From positions 2,666,001-2,730,000 of the forward strand of contig NZ_AP023287.1 of the NCBI RefSeq assembly GCF_014218295.1: a stretch of DNA of 64,000 nt. The letters are read 5' to 3'. The translations under genes were made by a program, and so were the position numbers. A model generated the notes under the pieces. That model was not told the origin of the DNA. It made no database searches and was given only the letters and a program-made list of their open reading frames with translations. Below are positions 9,205 to 16,894 of the stretch, piece after piece. Numbering within the stretch: the stretch's first letter is position 1; every line of letters begins with the position of its first letter. The DNA comes from Mycolicibacterium litorale. Lineage in GTDB: Bacteria; Actinomycetota; Actinomycetes; Mycobacteriales; Mycobacteriaceae.

Positions 9205-10470
9205 ATGACCACGCTGAACCGCCGACTCGCCGACGCCGACTTCGCGGCCGACCTGCGCTCCGAGGAGACGCTGAGCGCCGCGGTGCGCGGCTACGTCCAG
9301 CGGGTGCGCGGGGGCGACATGGGCTCGCTGCCCGCGGTGCTGGGTCTGATCGTGCTGTTCGTGGTGTTCGCCGCGGCCAACGAACGGTTCCTGTCCGCGC
9401 TGAACCTCGCCAACCTGGTGACTCAGGCGGGTTCGATCTGCGTGCTCGCCATGGGCCTGGTGTTCGTGCTGCTGCTCGGCGACATCGACCTGTCGGCCGG
9501 CGTCGCGGGCGGTGTGGCGGCGTGCGTGATGGCCCTGTCGATCGTCTCGAACGGCTGGCCGTGGTGGGCCGCGATGATTGCCGGGGTGCTGTGCGGTGCG
9601 CTCATCGGCCTGGCGATCGGCGTGTTGCGCGCCCGCCTGGGCATACCGTCGTTCGTCGTCACGCTCGCCTTCTTCCTCGGGCTGCAGGGTGTCACGCTCA
9701 AACTTATCGGTGAGGGCGGCTCGGTGCGGGTCGACGATCCGGTGATCCGCGGTATGACGATCCAGAACCTGCCGGTCGCCGCCGGATGGATCGGCGCGGT
9801 GGCGGTCGTCGTGGGATTCGGTGCGCTCGAGATGTACCGGCACCGCGCCAAGGTGGCGGCCGGACTGCACCACCGTCCCCTCGGCGTCGTCGCGGCGCGC
9901 ATCGCCGCGGTCGCGGTCGTCACCCTCGGCGTCACCTTCGTGCTCAGCCTCAACCGCAGCGTGAACCCGAACGTCGAGATCCGCGGGATTCCGTACGTCC
10001 TCCCGATCGTGGGCGTCCTGCTCGTCCTGCTGACCTACGTGCTGGGCCACACCTCCTACGGCCGGCACATCTACGCCGTCGGCGGCAACCCGGAGGCCGC
10101 CCGGCGCGCCGGTATCGATGTCAACCGCATCAGGATGTCGGTGTTCGTCGTCGGCTCCTCGATGGCCGCACTCAGCGGAATCCTCGCCGCGTCCTACGCC
10201 GGCAAGGTGTCGGCGTCGTCCGGCGCCGGCAACACGCTGCTGTACGCGGTCGGTGCGGCCGTCATCGGCGGCACCAGCCTGTTCGGCGGGAAGGGCCGCG
10301 CCATCGACGCGGTCGTCGGCGGAGTCGTGATCGCCACCATCGCCAATGGGCTCGGACTGCTCAACCAGTCGTCCTACATCAACTTCCTGGTGACCGGTGG
10401 TGTGCTGCTGCTGGCGGCAAGCGTGGACGCGATCTCGCGGCGGCGCCGGTCGGCGACGGGTCTGAGCTGA
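9205..10470 (+). CDS. xylH: Sugar ABC transporter permease (xylose type)
   Basis: A 421-residue membrane protein of the branched-chain/ribose permease superfamily. About ten hydrophobic segments are visible, beginning at LPAVLGLIVLFVVFAAA (about residue 46). The conserved GDIDLSAGVAGGVAA loop lies near residue 95, and the cytoplasmic EAA-like loop reads YAVGGNPEAARRAGIDVNRIRM (about residue 290). Start 9205 is used: GAAGGGACGGGGC gives a ribosome-binding site, and the longer reading from 9133 overlaps the ATPase gene. The stop abuts the GTG of the downstream ROK regulator. It forms the transport channel with the ATPase at 8400-9176. Confidence 0.88.
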   Translation: MTTLNRRLADADFAADLRSEETLSAAVRGYVQRVRGGDMGSLPAVLGLIVLFVVFAAANERFLSALNLANLVTQAGSICVLAMGLVFVLLLGDIDLSAGVAGGVAACVMALSIVSNGWPWWAAMIAGVLCGALIGLAIGVLRARLGIPSFVVTLAFFLGLQGVTLKLIGEGGSVRVDDPVIRGMTIQNLPVAAGWIGAVAVVVGFGALEMYRHRAKVAAGLHHRPLGVVAARIAAVAVVTLGVTFVLSLNRSVNPNVEIRGIPYVLPIVGVLLVLLTYVLGHTSYGRHIYAVGGNPEAARRAGIDVNRIRMSVFVVGSSMAALSGILAASYAGKVSASSGAGNTLLYAVGAAVIGGTSLFGGKGRAIDAVVGGVVIATIANGLGLLNQSSYINFLVTGGVLLLAASVDAISRRRRSATGLS

Positions 10471-11682
10471 GTGCGCAATCAGGAACACATGCGGCGGCAC
10501 AATGTGCGCACGCTCCTGCGGCATCTGCACCTCGCCGGTGCCCTGTCACGCTCGTCGCTGACCACGTCGATGGGCCTGAACCGCAGCACGATCGCGGATC
10601 TGGTGGGAGAGGTCGAGACGCTCGGGCTGGTCCGCCAGCGATCTCCCGAGTATCGCGACCGCAGTGCGGCCGGCCGCCCGTCGGTGGCCGTCACTCCGAC
10701 CGATCACGCCTACGTGCTCGCGGTCGACATCCGGGTGTCGGGGCTGGTGGTGGCGCGCATCGGTCTGGGCGGGATCGCACTGGCCACCGCATGCGAACCG
10801 TCACCGCCTGAACACGATCCGCGCGACACTGTCGACGCGATCGCCCGCCTGGCACGCGCCGTGGTCCGCGACGCCCCCGAAGATTCGGCGCTGGTCGGTG
10901 TCGGAGTCAGTGTGCCGGGCATCGTGGCACGTGACCGCGGCATCGTCCGGCTGGCCCCCAACCTCGAATGGCACGATCTGCCGCTGGCCCGCCTGCTCGC
11001 CGACGCGCTCGGGACGCCGTCGCTGCCGGTGCTGGGAAACGAGGCCGACCACGGCGCGCTCGCCGAACTGCTTCGCGGCGCAGGACGCAGGGTCAGCGAT
11101 CTGGTGTACCTGTCGGGTGAGGTGGGCGTCGGGGCCGGGCTCATCGCCGGCGGCCGGCCGGTCGCCGGGATGTCCGGTTTCGCCGGGGAGATCGGTCATC
11201 TGCCCTTCGGCGACGGCACCCGCTCGTGCCATTGCGGCGCGGTCGGTTGCTGGGAGACCGAGATCGGCGCGGCCGCCATCGCGGATGCGGTGGGCTGCCC
11301 CCAGGACCGGCTCGCCGAACTCGGGAGCCACCTGCAGCGCCTGGAGTCCGCGCCGGCGGAACTGGCATCGGTGGGCCGACAGCTGGGGCGAGGGCTGGCC
11401 GGTCTGGTGAACCTGCTCAATCCCCAGCTGATCGTGCTGGGCGGGTATCTGGGGCCGCTCTACCGGTGGGTGGAGCCTGACGTGCGCGCCGAGATGGCGG
11501 CTCGGTCGCTGCGGCTTCCCGACATGACGCCGCGCATCGCCATGCCCGCACTGGCGGACCGGTCGGTGCTGATCGGTGCGTCCGAAGTCGCCTTCCGCGC
11601 GCTGCTCGACGATCCGGCCGGCTGCCTGGCGGCTGCCCCGCGCACGGCCGACGTCTTCGCGCCGCGCCCGGCCGTCACCTGA
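10471..11682 (+). CDS. ROK-family transcriptional regulator, last gene of the xylose operon
   Basis: A 403-residue protein with an N-terminal winged helix (LSRSSLTTSMGLNRSTIADLV, about residues 25-50) and a ROK domain carrying the zinc motif CHCGAVGCWETE and the C-terminal GLVNLLNPQLIVLGGYLG. It is the same architecture as the regulator at 4816-5922, but the HTH sequences differ enough to be paralogues rather than copies. The GTG start directly follows the TGA of the permease, so it is translated with the transporter. A regulator inside the operon it might repress gives feedback control. Which of the two ROK proteins binds which operator cannot be told from sequence. Confidence 0.88.
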   Translation: MRNQEHMRRHNVRTLLRHLHLAGALSRSSLTTSMGLNRSTIADLVGEVETLGLVRQRSPEYRDRSAAGRPSVAVTPTDHAYVLAVDIRVSGLVVARIGLGGIALATACEPSPPEHDPRDTVDAIARLARAVVRDAPEDSALVGVGVSVPGIVARDRGIVRLAPNLEWHDLPLARLLADALGTPSLPVLGNEADHGALAELLRGAGRRVSDLVYLSGEVGVGAGLIAGGRPVAGMSGFAGEIGHLPFGDGTRSCHCGAVGCWETEIGAAAIADAVGCPQDRLAELGSHLQRLESAPAELASVGRQLGRGLAGLVNLLNPQLIVLGGYLGPLYRWVEPDVRAEMAARSLRLPDMTPRIAMPALADRSVLIGASEVAFRALLDDPAGCLAAAPRTADVFAPRPAVT

Positions 11683-11691
11683 GGCCGCCGG

Positions 11692-11916
11692 TCAGCGCTT
11701 GAGCCAGCTGTTGACGGTCGGCAACTCGCGCGTGTAGGTCATCATCACGTCGTCCTGCATCAGGGTCGCGCCGCTGATGGCGTCGGTGCCGCGCCAGATC
11801 ACGCGGACCCGGGTGTCACCGCGCATGTAGAGGTCGACTCGCCCGAGGTCGTTGCGGCGCCATCCGGCTTGTTCGGCGAGCTGCTGCTGCTCGCGGCGCT
11901 CATCGACTGCGGTCAT
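11692..11916 (-). CDS. Small conserved hypothetical protein
   Basis: A 74-residue soluble protein, function not recognised. The N-terminal third is charged and Gln-rich (DERREQQQLAEQAGW). The rest looks like a beta-rich fold (VDLYMRGDTRVRVIWRGTDAISGA), ending LPTVNSWLK. There is no signal peptide or membrane segment. It is convergent with the ROK regulator (10-bp gap) and lies upstream of an SDR gene on the same strand. Codon use is typical of its neighbours, which supports a real gene. The 140 bp between its start and the SDR stop at 12057 hold nothing recognisable. Confidence 0.6.
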   Translation of the reverse strand: MTAVDERREQQQLAEQAGWRRNDLGRVDLYMRGDTRVRVIWRGTDAISGATLMQDDVMMTYTRELPTVNSWLKR

Positions 11917-12056
11917 GGGTGTGTCCTCCTGTGGGTGTCCGACCCGACGAGCCTACGGACTCGCTACGCGGAGTTCACGAGGGGTCACACCGTCGAGATC
12001 GACGAAATGGCGGCATCTACTCGCACTTCTGCGCCCATGTGTTCGTTTGGGCGGAC

Positions 12057-12806
12057 CTACATCTTGTGCGGGACGTCGTTGACCAGGCCGCCGTCCATGA
12101 CGAATTCGGCGCCGGTGGCATATCGCGATTCGTCGCTGGCGAGGAACACCACGAACGTCGACACCTCCTCGGACTGGCCGGGCCTGCCCAAGGGGATCGT
12201 CAGCATGTTGTCGGGGAAGTGCTTGGTCATGGGGGTCCGGATGAATCCCGGGTGGATCGAGTTGACGCGGATCTGATGCGAACCGAGTTCCAGCGCAGCC
12301 GACTTCGTCAGGCCGCGCACCGCCCACTTCGACGCCACGTAGGGGTGCACCATCACCGCGCCGCGCATGCCCTCGATCGACGACACGTTGATGATCGACC
12401 CGCCGCCCGCGGCCTTCATCGCCTCGACGCTCGCCTGCATGCCGAGGAAGGTTCCGGTGAGGTTGACGTCGATGACCTTCTGCCACTTGGCCATGTCGAA
12501 CTTGCCGATCTGGCCGAGCGCGACGATGCCCGCGTTGTTGACCAGGACGTTGAGTGTGCCGAAATCGTTGACGGCGGTGGCCACCGCGGCGTCCCACTCC
12601 TCGGCGGAGGTGACGTCGAGGTGGACGTAGCGGGCCGGCCCGTCCGGGCCGGAGCCGAGTTCGTCGGCCAGTGCCTTGCCCTCGTCGTCGAGGATGTCGC
12701 CGATCACCACCTTGGCGCCCTCGGCCACGAGCGCGCGCGCGTGTTCGGCACCCATGCCCCGGGCGCCGCCGCTGATCAGTGCAACTTTTCCGTCTACCCG
12801 TCCCAT
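12057..12806 (-). CDS. SDR family oxidoreductase, 3-alpha/20-beta-hydroxysteroid dehydrogenase-like
   Basis: A 249-residue classical short-chain dehydrogenase. The cofactor motif is SGGARGMGAEHARALVAEG (about residues 12-30), followed by LVNNAGI (about 85), the serine in IINVSSIEG, and the catalytic YVASKWA (Tyr/Lys, about 152-156). The opening MGRVDGKVALISGGARGMG resembles mycobacterial FabG3 (Rv2002-type), an NADH-dependent steroid dehydrogenase. The start at 12806 is set by this alignment; the open frame continues upstream only as an artefact of high GC. It is divergent from a DapB-like gene, with a KstR-type palindrome in the 72-bp gap, which fits a role in sterol or related lipid metabolism. 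Confidence 0.87.
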   Translation of the reverse strand: MGRVDGKVALISGGARGMGAEHARALVAEGAKVVIGDILDDEGKALADELGSGPDGPARYVHLDVTSAEEWDAAVATAVNDFGTLNVLVNNAGIVALGQIGKFDMAKWQKVIDVNLTGTFLGMQASVEAMKAAGGGSIINVSSIEGMRGAVMVHPYVASKWAVRGLTKSAALELGSHQIRVNSIHPGFIRTPMTKHFPDNMLTIPLGRPGQSEEVSTFVVFLASDESRYATGAEFVMDGGLVNDVPHKM

Positions 12807-12838
12807 GACGGGCCAGGCTACCTTAGGCTGTCGCGGAC

Positions 12839-12852
12839 TAGAACATGTTCCA
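12839..12852. promoter_or_regulatory. KstR-type operator between SDR and DapB-like genes
   Basis: TAGAACATGTTCCA fits the KstR consensus TNNAACNNGTTNNA at every fixed position and lies within the near-perfect palindrome ACTAGAACATGTTCCAGT. It sits 33 bp before the SDR start and 27 bp before the DapB-like start, so one site could control both. KstR is the TetR-family repressor of cholesterol catabolism in mycobacteria. Regulator assignment is by motif only. Confidence 0.72.
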
Positions 12853-12878
12853 GTTTCACCGCGGTGCGGAGGAGTGCT

Positions 12879-13964
12879 ATGGCGATTCGCGTGGCTCATG
12901 TCGGGACGGGGAACGTGGGGCGCCTGGCCCTGGCGGCGCTGCTCGGCAACCCGGCCTACGAGCTGACCGCCGTCGGGGTCTCCTCGGACGAGAAGGTCGG
13001 TAGGGACGCCGGCGCACTGGCGGGGCTCGACACCACCACGGGAATCACCGCCACCAAGGGGCTCGACGCGGTGCTGGCCACCGAACCCGATTGCGTCGTG
13101 TACTGCGCGATGGGCGACACCCGGCTGCCCGAGGCGATGGCCGACTGCCGCCGCATCCTCGAAGCCGGTGTCAACGTGGTCGGCTCCGCGCCGGGCGTGC
13201 TGCAGTATCCGTGGGGCGTGATCCCCGACAAGTACATCGACCGGGTCGAGGACGCCGCACGCCGGGGCAACGCCAGCATCTTCGTCAACGGGGTCGATCC
13301 GGGTTTCGCCAACGACCTCATCCCGTTCGCGTTCGCCAGTACCTGCAGCCACATCGAGCAGGTCAGGTGTATGGAGATCGCCGACTACGCCACCTACGAC
13401 GGCGCCGAGGTCATGTTCGACGTGATGGGTTTCGGCAAGCAGATCGGTGACCTGCCACTGCTGTACCAACCCGGGGTGCTGAGCATCGCCTGGGGCACCG
13501 CGATCCGCCAGCTCGCCGCGGGGCTCGGTATCGAGGTGACCGAGATCAGGGACTCGGTGGAACAGGAGCCGGCGCCGGAGGATTTCGACGTGGCGGTCGG
13601 GCGGATCGCCAAGGGGACGGTCGCGGCGGTTCGCTTCCGCATCGAGGGCTTCATCGAGGGAAGCGACGTGCCCGCGGTCGTGATCGAGCACGTAACCCGG
13701 CTGCGTGACGATCTGCGCCCCGACTGGGCGCGTCCCGCGCAACCGGGCGGGTCCTATCGCGTGGAGATCGTCGGGGAACCGTCGTACGCCGTCGACATCT
13801 GCCCGACGAGCCGCAAGGGCGATCACAACCACGCGGCCATCGTCGCCGCGGCCGGACGCATCGTGAACGCGATCCCGGCGGTGGTGGCCGCGGCACCGGG
13901 AATCCGCACCCCGCTCGACCTGCCGTTCATCACCGGCAGCGGCCTGTTCGCCACGCGCGGCTGA
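12879..13964 (+). CDS. Dihydrodipicolinate reductase-like NAD(P)-dependent oxidoreductase
   Basis: A 361-residue protein with an N-terminal Rossmann domain like DapB (IRVAHVGTGNVGRLALAALL, residues 3-22), followed by an alpha/beta domain with FVNGVDPGFANDLIPF and ending PFITGSGLFATRG. True dihydrodipicolinate reductases are about 245-270 residues. This longer group is common in mycobacteria and is annotated as DapB-related amine- or diaminopentanoate-dehydrogenase-like, with no proven substrate. GGAGTG precedes the ATG. The divergent SDR gene and the KstR-type site suggest steroid or lipid metabolism rather than lysine synthesis. Confidence 0.78.
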   Translation: MAIRVAHVGTGNVGRLALAALLGNPAYELTAVGVSSDEKVGRDAGALAGLDTTTGITATKGLDAVLATEPDCVVYCAMGDTRLPEAMADCRRILEAGVNVVGSAPGVLQYPWGVIPDKYIDRVEDAARRGNASIFVNGVDPGFANDLIPFAFASTCSHIEQVRCMEIADYATYDGAEVMFDVMGFGKQIGDLPLLYQPGVLSIAWGTAIRQLAAGLGIEVTEIRDSVEQEPAPEDFDVAVGRIAKGTVAAVRFRIEGFIEGSDVPAVVIEHVTRLRDDLRPDWARPAQPGGSYRVEIVGEPSYAVDICPTSRKGDHNHAAIVAAAGRIVNAIPAVVAAAPGIRTPLDLPFITGSGLFATRG

Positions 13965-13974
13965 GCCGCGAAAC

Positions 13975-14451
13975 TCACTCCGCGGAGGCGGTCTGCGAGG
14001 GTGCCGTACGGCTTTCGACGCCGGTCCACTGCAGAAGGACGCGGGTGCCCGTGTCGGTGCGGTCGATCGACGTGCTGTCGGTGAGCGCCTCCATGAGCGG
14101 GATGCCGCGGCCCCGGGCCTTGTTGGGTGCAAGGGTGCTGCGGTCACGCCACGTGCCGCGGTCGGCGATGGTGACGGTGAGGACGCCCGCGCCGGGATCG
14201 AAGGCGGCGTCGATGTCCATGGTGCCGGGCCGGTCGGCGTTGGCATAGGCGAACTCGGCCGCATTGGCCAGCGCCTCGTTGGTCGCCAGGATGAGATCGC
14301 TGGAGCGCACCGGGTCGAGTGCGAAGTGTGTGTCCAGCCAGTGGCCGAACTCCTCACGCACCCGTGAGGCGGCCTGCCCGTCGGCGGCAATGCCGAAGCG
14401 CGTGAATCGCTCGGCGTTGGAAACGTTTGCCGCGGAGACGGAGTCGATCAT
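13975..14451 (-). CDS. Anti-sigma factor serine kinase-like ATPase (RsbW/HATPase_c_2)
   Basis: A 158-residue GHKL-type ATPase of the anti-sigma/kinase group. The N-box is LILATNEALANAAEFAY (about residue 58), the G1-like motif is IADRGTWRD, and GRGIPLMEALTD supplies the G2 lid. Proteins of this type bind a sigma factor and phosphorylate a STAS antagonist. It is encoded directly downstream of a STAS protein and a SpoIIE phosphatase on the same strand, giving a full partner-switching set, but no sigma factor gene lies nearby. A SigF-type promoter (14464-14488) lies just before the start, within the end of the STAS gene, so it may also be transcribed separately. Confidence 0.82.
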   Translation of the reverse strand: MIDSVSAANVSNAERFTRFGIAADGQAASRVREEFGHWLDTHFALDPVRSSDLILATNEALANAAEFAYANADRPGTMDIDAAFDPGAGVLTVTIADRGTWRDRSTLAPNKARGRGIPLMEALTDSTSIDRTDTGTRVLLQWTGVESRTAPSQTASAE

Positions 14452-14463
14452 GGCTGGACGTGA

Positions 14464-14488
14464 ATACCCGTTAACCTCTCAACTAAGC
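14464..14488 (-). promoter_or_regulatory. SigF-type promoter before the anti-sigma kinase gene
   Basis: Read on the minus strand, GCTT (14488-14485), a 15-bp spacer and GGGTAT (14469-14464) fit the mycobacterial SigF consensus GTTT-N15-17-GGGTAT with one mismatch. The expected transcript start would be about 14457, six bases before the ATG at 14451. The site overlaps the last codons of the upstream STAS gene. Position and strand are right for SigF feedback on the kinase; this is a motif match only. Confidence 0.55.
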
Positions 14489-14875
14489 ACTCAGTGCGGC
14501 GAGCGCCTCGTCGACCGACGCGTACAGCGGAATGATGTCCGCGATTCCCAGGAGCTTCAAGGGGCGGCTGGTAGCGGGACCCTCCGCGACGACGCAGAAC
14601 TTCACGTCGGACGTGATCTCGTCGTGGATGGCGACCAGAATGCCCATGCCCGCCGATGCGAGGAATTCCACGGCGGAGAAGTCCACGACCAGTCCGGCCG
14701 GCTCCTTCGCCAGACCCGCTCGGATGGCCTGCTCCAGCTGCGGTGCCGTGAGCATGTCGACGACACCGGATACCGAGACCACGACGGTGCGATCAACCCA
14801 GCGTTCGTTGATCTCGCAGTTCGTCGCGTCCGCGGCGGAGGTCGCCCCTGCTGCGGCTTCGCGCTGTTCCTCCAA
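14483..14875 (-). CDS. STAS-domain anti-anti-sigma factor
   Basis: A 130-residue STAS protein. The core reads VVVSVSGVVDMLTAPQLEQAI, then LVVDFSAVEFLASAGMGILVAI, where FLASAGM carries the conserved phosphorylatable serine of SpoIIAA/RsbV proteins. It would sequester the anti-sigma kinase when unphosphorylated. The TTG at 14875 is preferred because GGGAGGTGG lies about 4 bp before it; a longer TTG start at 14923 has no such site. The product is one leg of the module with the kinase (13975-14451) and the phosphatase (15049-16347). In M. tuberculosis a similar lone STAS protein (Rv1904, from memory) lies near cinA. Confidence 0.82.
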   Translation of the reverse strand: MEEQREAAAGATSAADATNCEINERWVDRTVVVSVSGVVDMLTAPQLEQAIRAGLAKEPAGLVVDFSAVEFLASAGMGILVAIHDEITSDVKFCVVAEGPATSRPLKLLGIADIIPLYASVDEALAALSA

Positions 14876-15048
14876 TGGTCCACCTCCCGCGTACGTCGCT
14901 TCCTGAGCGGAGCGCGCACGCAATTCATGCTCGCCAGGCTGCGGACTGAACCTGGTGAGACATCCAGCGACATCGGAATGATCCGGTGCCGGGAGCGCCC
15001 GTGTTCAGCGAGCGCAACCGGAATCAGATTAAACCAGGTCTGGGCCGC

Positions 15049-16347
15049 TCAGTCGTCAGCGGTCAGGGCGAGCAACGCGATGTCGTCGTCCGGGCGAAGT
15101 GTCGGTACCAGGGCGGCGAGGTCGTCGATCAGGTCAGACGCCCCCAAATGCACCCGGTGCGTCAAATATCGGCGCAACGCTTCTTCGCCGAAGCACCCCG
15201 AACCCGTCGGCCTGGCCTCGGTGATGCCGTCGGTGAACAGCAGCAGGGTCTGGCCCGGCCGCAGGGTGAAGGCGCACTCGCCGAAGGTGGCATCGGGGAC
15301 GGCGCCGACGAACATGCCCCGCTCCGGGCGGACGGGGCGCACCCGACCGGTGGCCGGGTCCAGCAGCAAGGCGGGCAGATGGCCGCCGGTGGCCAGGCGG
15401 ATGTGGTGGCCACCCGCGTGGGGTCGGGTGGTGAGGGTGCCGAACAGCACGGTGCAGAATCGGCGTTGGTTGGGATCGAGGACCAGGACCCGGTTCAGTT
15501 CGTCGAGGCCGTCGGTGGGGTTGTCGTAGTGCAGGGCCGCGGCCCGCAGCGTGTAGCGCACCAGCGACGTCACTGCCGCCGCGGCGGTGCCGTGACCCTC
15601 GACGTCGCCGAGGAAGAACGCCCACCGGTCGTCGTCGAGCGCGAACACGTCGTAGAAGTCGCCGCCGACCCGGGCCGCGGAGGCGGGGTGGTAGTGCACC
15701 GCGGTCGACAGGCCCGGGATCTTCGGTAGTGACGGTGGCAGCAGCGCGCGTTGCAGCGCCTCCACGTAGTCGGCCACCGTCGTGGCGTCCTCGGTGCTGG
15801 TCCCGGGCGCCGCGGGTCCGGTGCCGCCCGTCCACCCGGCTGCCAGGCGCAGGTCCAGGTGGTCCATGACGAGGTCGGCCAGGTCTGTGAGCGTGTGCAG
15901 TTCACGGTCGGTGCATCGGCGGGCGCGGGTGTCGAGCACGTTGACCGCGCCGATGCGGTGACCGTCGGAGGTGACGATCGGGGCGCCGGCGTAGAAGCGG
16001 ATCCCCAGCGCGCCGTGGACGAAGGCGTTGTGGGCGGTGCGCGGGTCGCGTGCGGCGTCGTGGATGACGTACGGGCGATCCTCCAGGATCGTCGCCGACG
16101 AGAAGCCGGCTCGACGGTCGACCTCACGTAGGTCGTCGAAACCGTGGGCCGCCTTGAACCAGATGCGGTCGCGGTCGACGAACGAGATGGTCGCCATCGG
16201 CGCCGCGAACGCCCGGGCGGCCACCCGCGCTATCCGGTCGAACGCGGCATCGGCCGGGCTGTCGAGGATCGCGTATCGGGCTACGGCCCGCAGCCGCTCG
16301 GTCTCGGCCTCGTCGGCTGATCGTGCGGACGCCTGAGTGATGGTCAC
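15049..16347 (-). CDS. GAF-domain SpoIIE-type serine phosphatase (RsbU-like)
   Basis: A 432-residue sensor phosphatase. Residues about 30-170 form a GAF domain (AAPMATISFVDRDRIWFKAAHG ... GIRFYAGAPI ... GAVNVLDT). Residues about 205-430 form a PPM/SpoIIE domain with the metal-binding aspartates in VGGDFYDVF, LGDVEGHGTAAA, FTDGITEARP and DDDIALLAL. It would dephosphorylate the STAS antagonist when the GAF domain senses a small ligand or redox state, releasing the sigma factor. The GTG at 16347 follows GGCGGGAAG; the upstream ATG at 16380 lacks a ribosome-binding site. The gap to the STAS gene (14876-15048) shows no clear promoter. Confidence 0.87.
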   Translation of the reverse strand: MTITQASARSADEAETERLRAVARYAILDSPADAAFDRIARVAARAFAAPMATISFVDRDRIWFKAAHGFDDLREVDRRAGFSSATILEDRPYVIHDAARDPRTAHNAFVHGALGIRFYAGAPIVTSDGHRIGAVNVLDTRARRCTDRELHTLTDLADLVMDHLDLRLAAGWTGGTGPAAPGTSTEDATTVADYVEALQRALLPPSLPKIPGLSTAVHYHPASAARVGGDFYDVFALDDDRWAFFLGDVEGHGTAAAAVTSLVRYTLRAAALHYDNPTDGLDELNRVLVLDPNQRRFCTVLFGTLTTRPHAGGHHIRLATGGHLPALLLDPATGRVRPVRPERGMFVGAVPDATFGECAFTLRPGQTLLLFTDGITEARPTGSGCFGEEALRRYLTHRVHLGASDLIDDLAALVPTLRPDDDIALLALTADD

Positions 16348-16452
16348 GGTCTTCCCGCCGCTGGTGGGGAACCTCCGCATTCTGGAGAGGCGAACGGGTT
16401 CACCCTACCGCCGCCCGGTGTCCCGGTCGGCGCTATGTGGCGAGTGTCGAAG

Positions 16453-16791
16453 TCAGAGCGCGCGACCCCGCCGACCACCGATGAACGCCGCTCCGACCGC
16501 GACGAGTGCGCCGACGACCGCCACCGGGATGGCCCAGGACCGCCTGCTGCCCACCGCGGACTCGCACAGTGCGACGTAGTCGGTGTGCGGCACGATCTGG
16601 TTCAGCACAGGCACGTTCGCGACGCCCTGGTTGTTGGCCGCCTGGGCATCGGACATGTCCGAGACGAGTGCGTTGCCGCACCCCACGCTCTTGCCGTCGT
16701 CCCCGGACACCGAAACCGGGACCAGCAAACCGGCAATCCCCACCACGAGGAGTATCGCGCCCACCACCATGGCCAACCGTCGCGCCGTCAC
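16453..16791 (-). CDS. Small membrane protein with two terminal helices
   Basis: A 112-residue protein, function not recognised. An N-terminal hydrophobic helix (LAMVVGAILLVVGIAGLLVPV, residues 6-26) and a C-terminal one (WAIPVAVVGALVAVGAAFIGG, about residues 86-106) flank a 55-residue external loop. That loop holds two cysteines (VGCGN and ALCES), which could form a disulfide. The protein ends in Arg-rich residues, consistent with both ends in the cytoplasm. It lies between the phosphatase and a HAD hydrolase on the same strand, more than 100 bp from each. Similar two-helix proteins are common in mycobacteria. Confidence 0.62.
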   Translation of the reverse strand: MTARRLAMVVGAILLVVGIAGLLVPVSVSGDDGKSVGCGNALVSDMSDAQAANNQGVANVPVLNQIVPHTDYVALCESAVGSRRSWAIPVAVVGALVAVGAAFIGGRRGRAL

Positions 16792-16894
16792 AACACTCCC
16801 CTTCGTCCGGGTTCATCGAGCCAGGCGGAGGTCTACCCCGGCCGAGGGTGAACTAAACCGTTGGCAATGATGTTGGGGCGCAACCAAATCCGGC

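Noticed and set aside
11919..12878. Upstream extension of the DapB-like open frame
   Set aside because: It runs antisense through the SDR gene and across the KstR-type operator; the conserved Rossmann start fixes the ATG at 12879.
12807..14390. Extension of the SDR open frame across the DapB-like and kinase genes on the minus strand
   Set aside because: Only the part up to 12806 has SDR homology; the rest is antisense to the DapB-like gene and carries no family signal.
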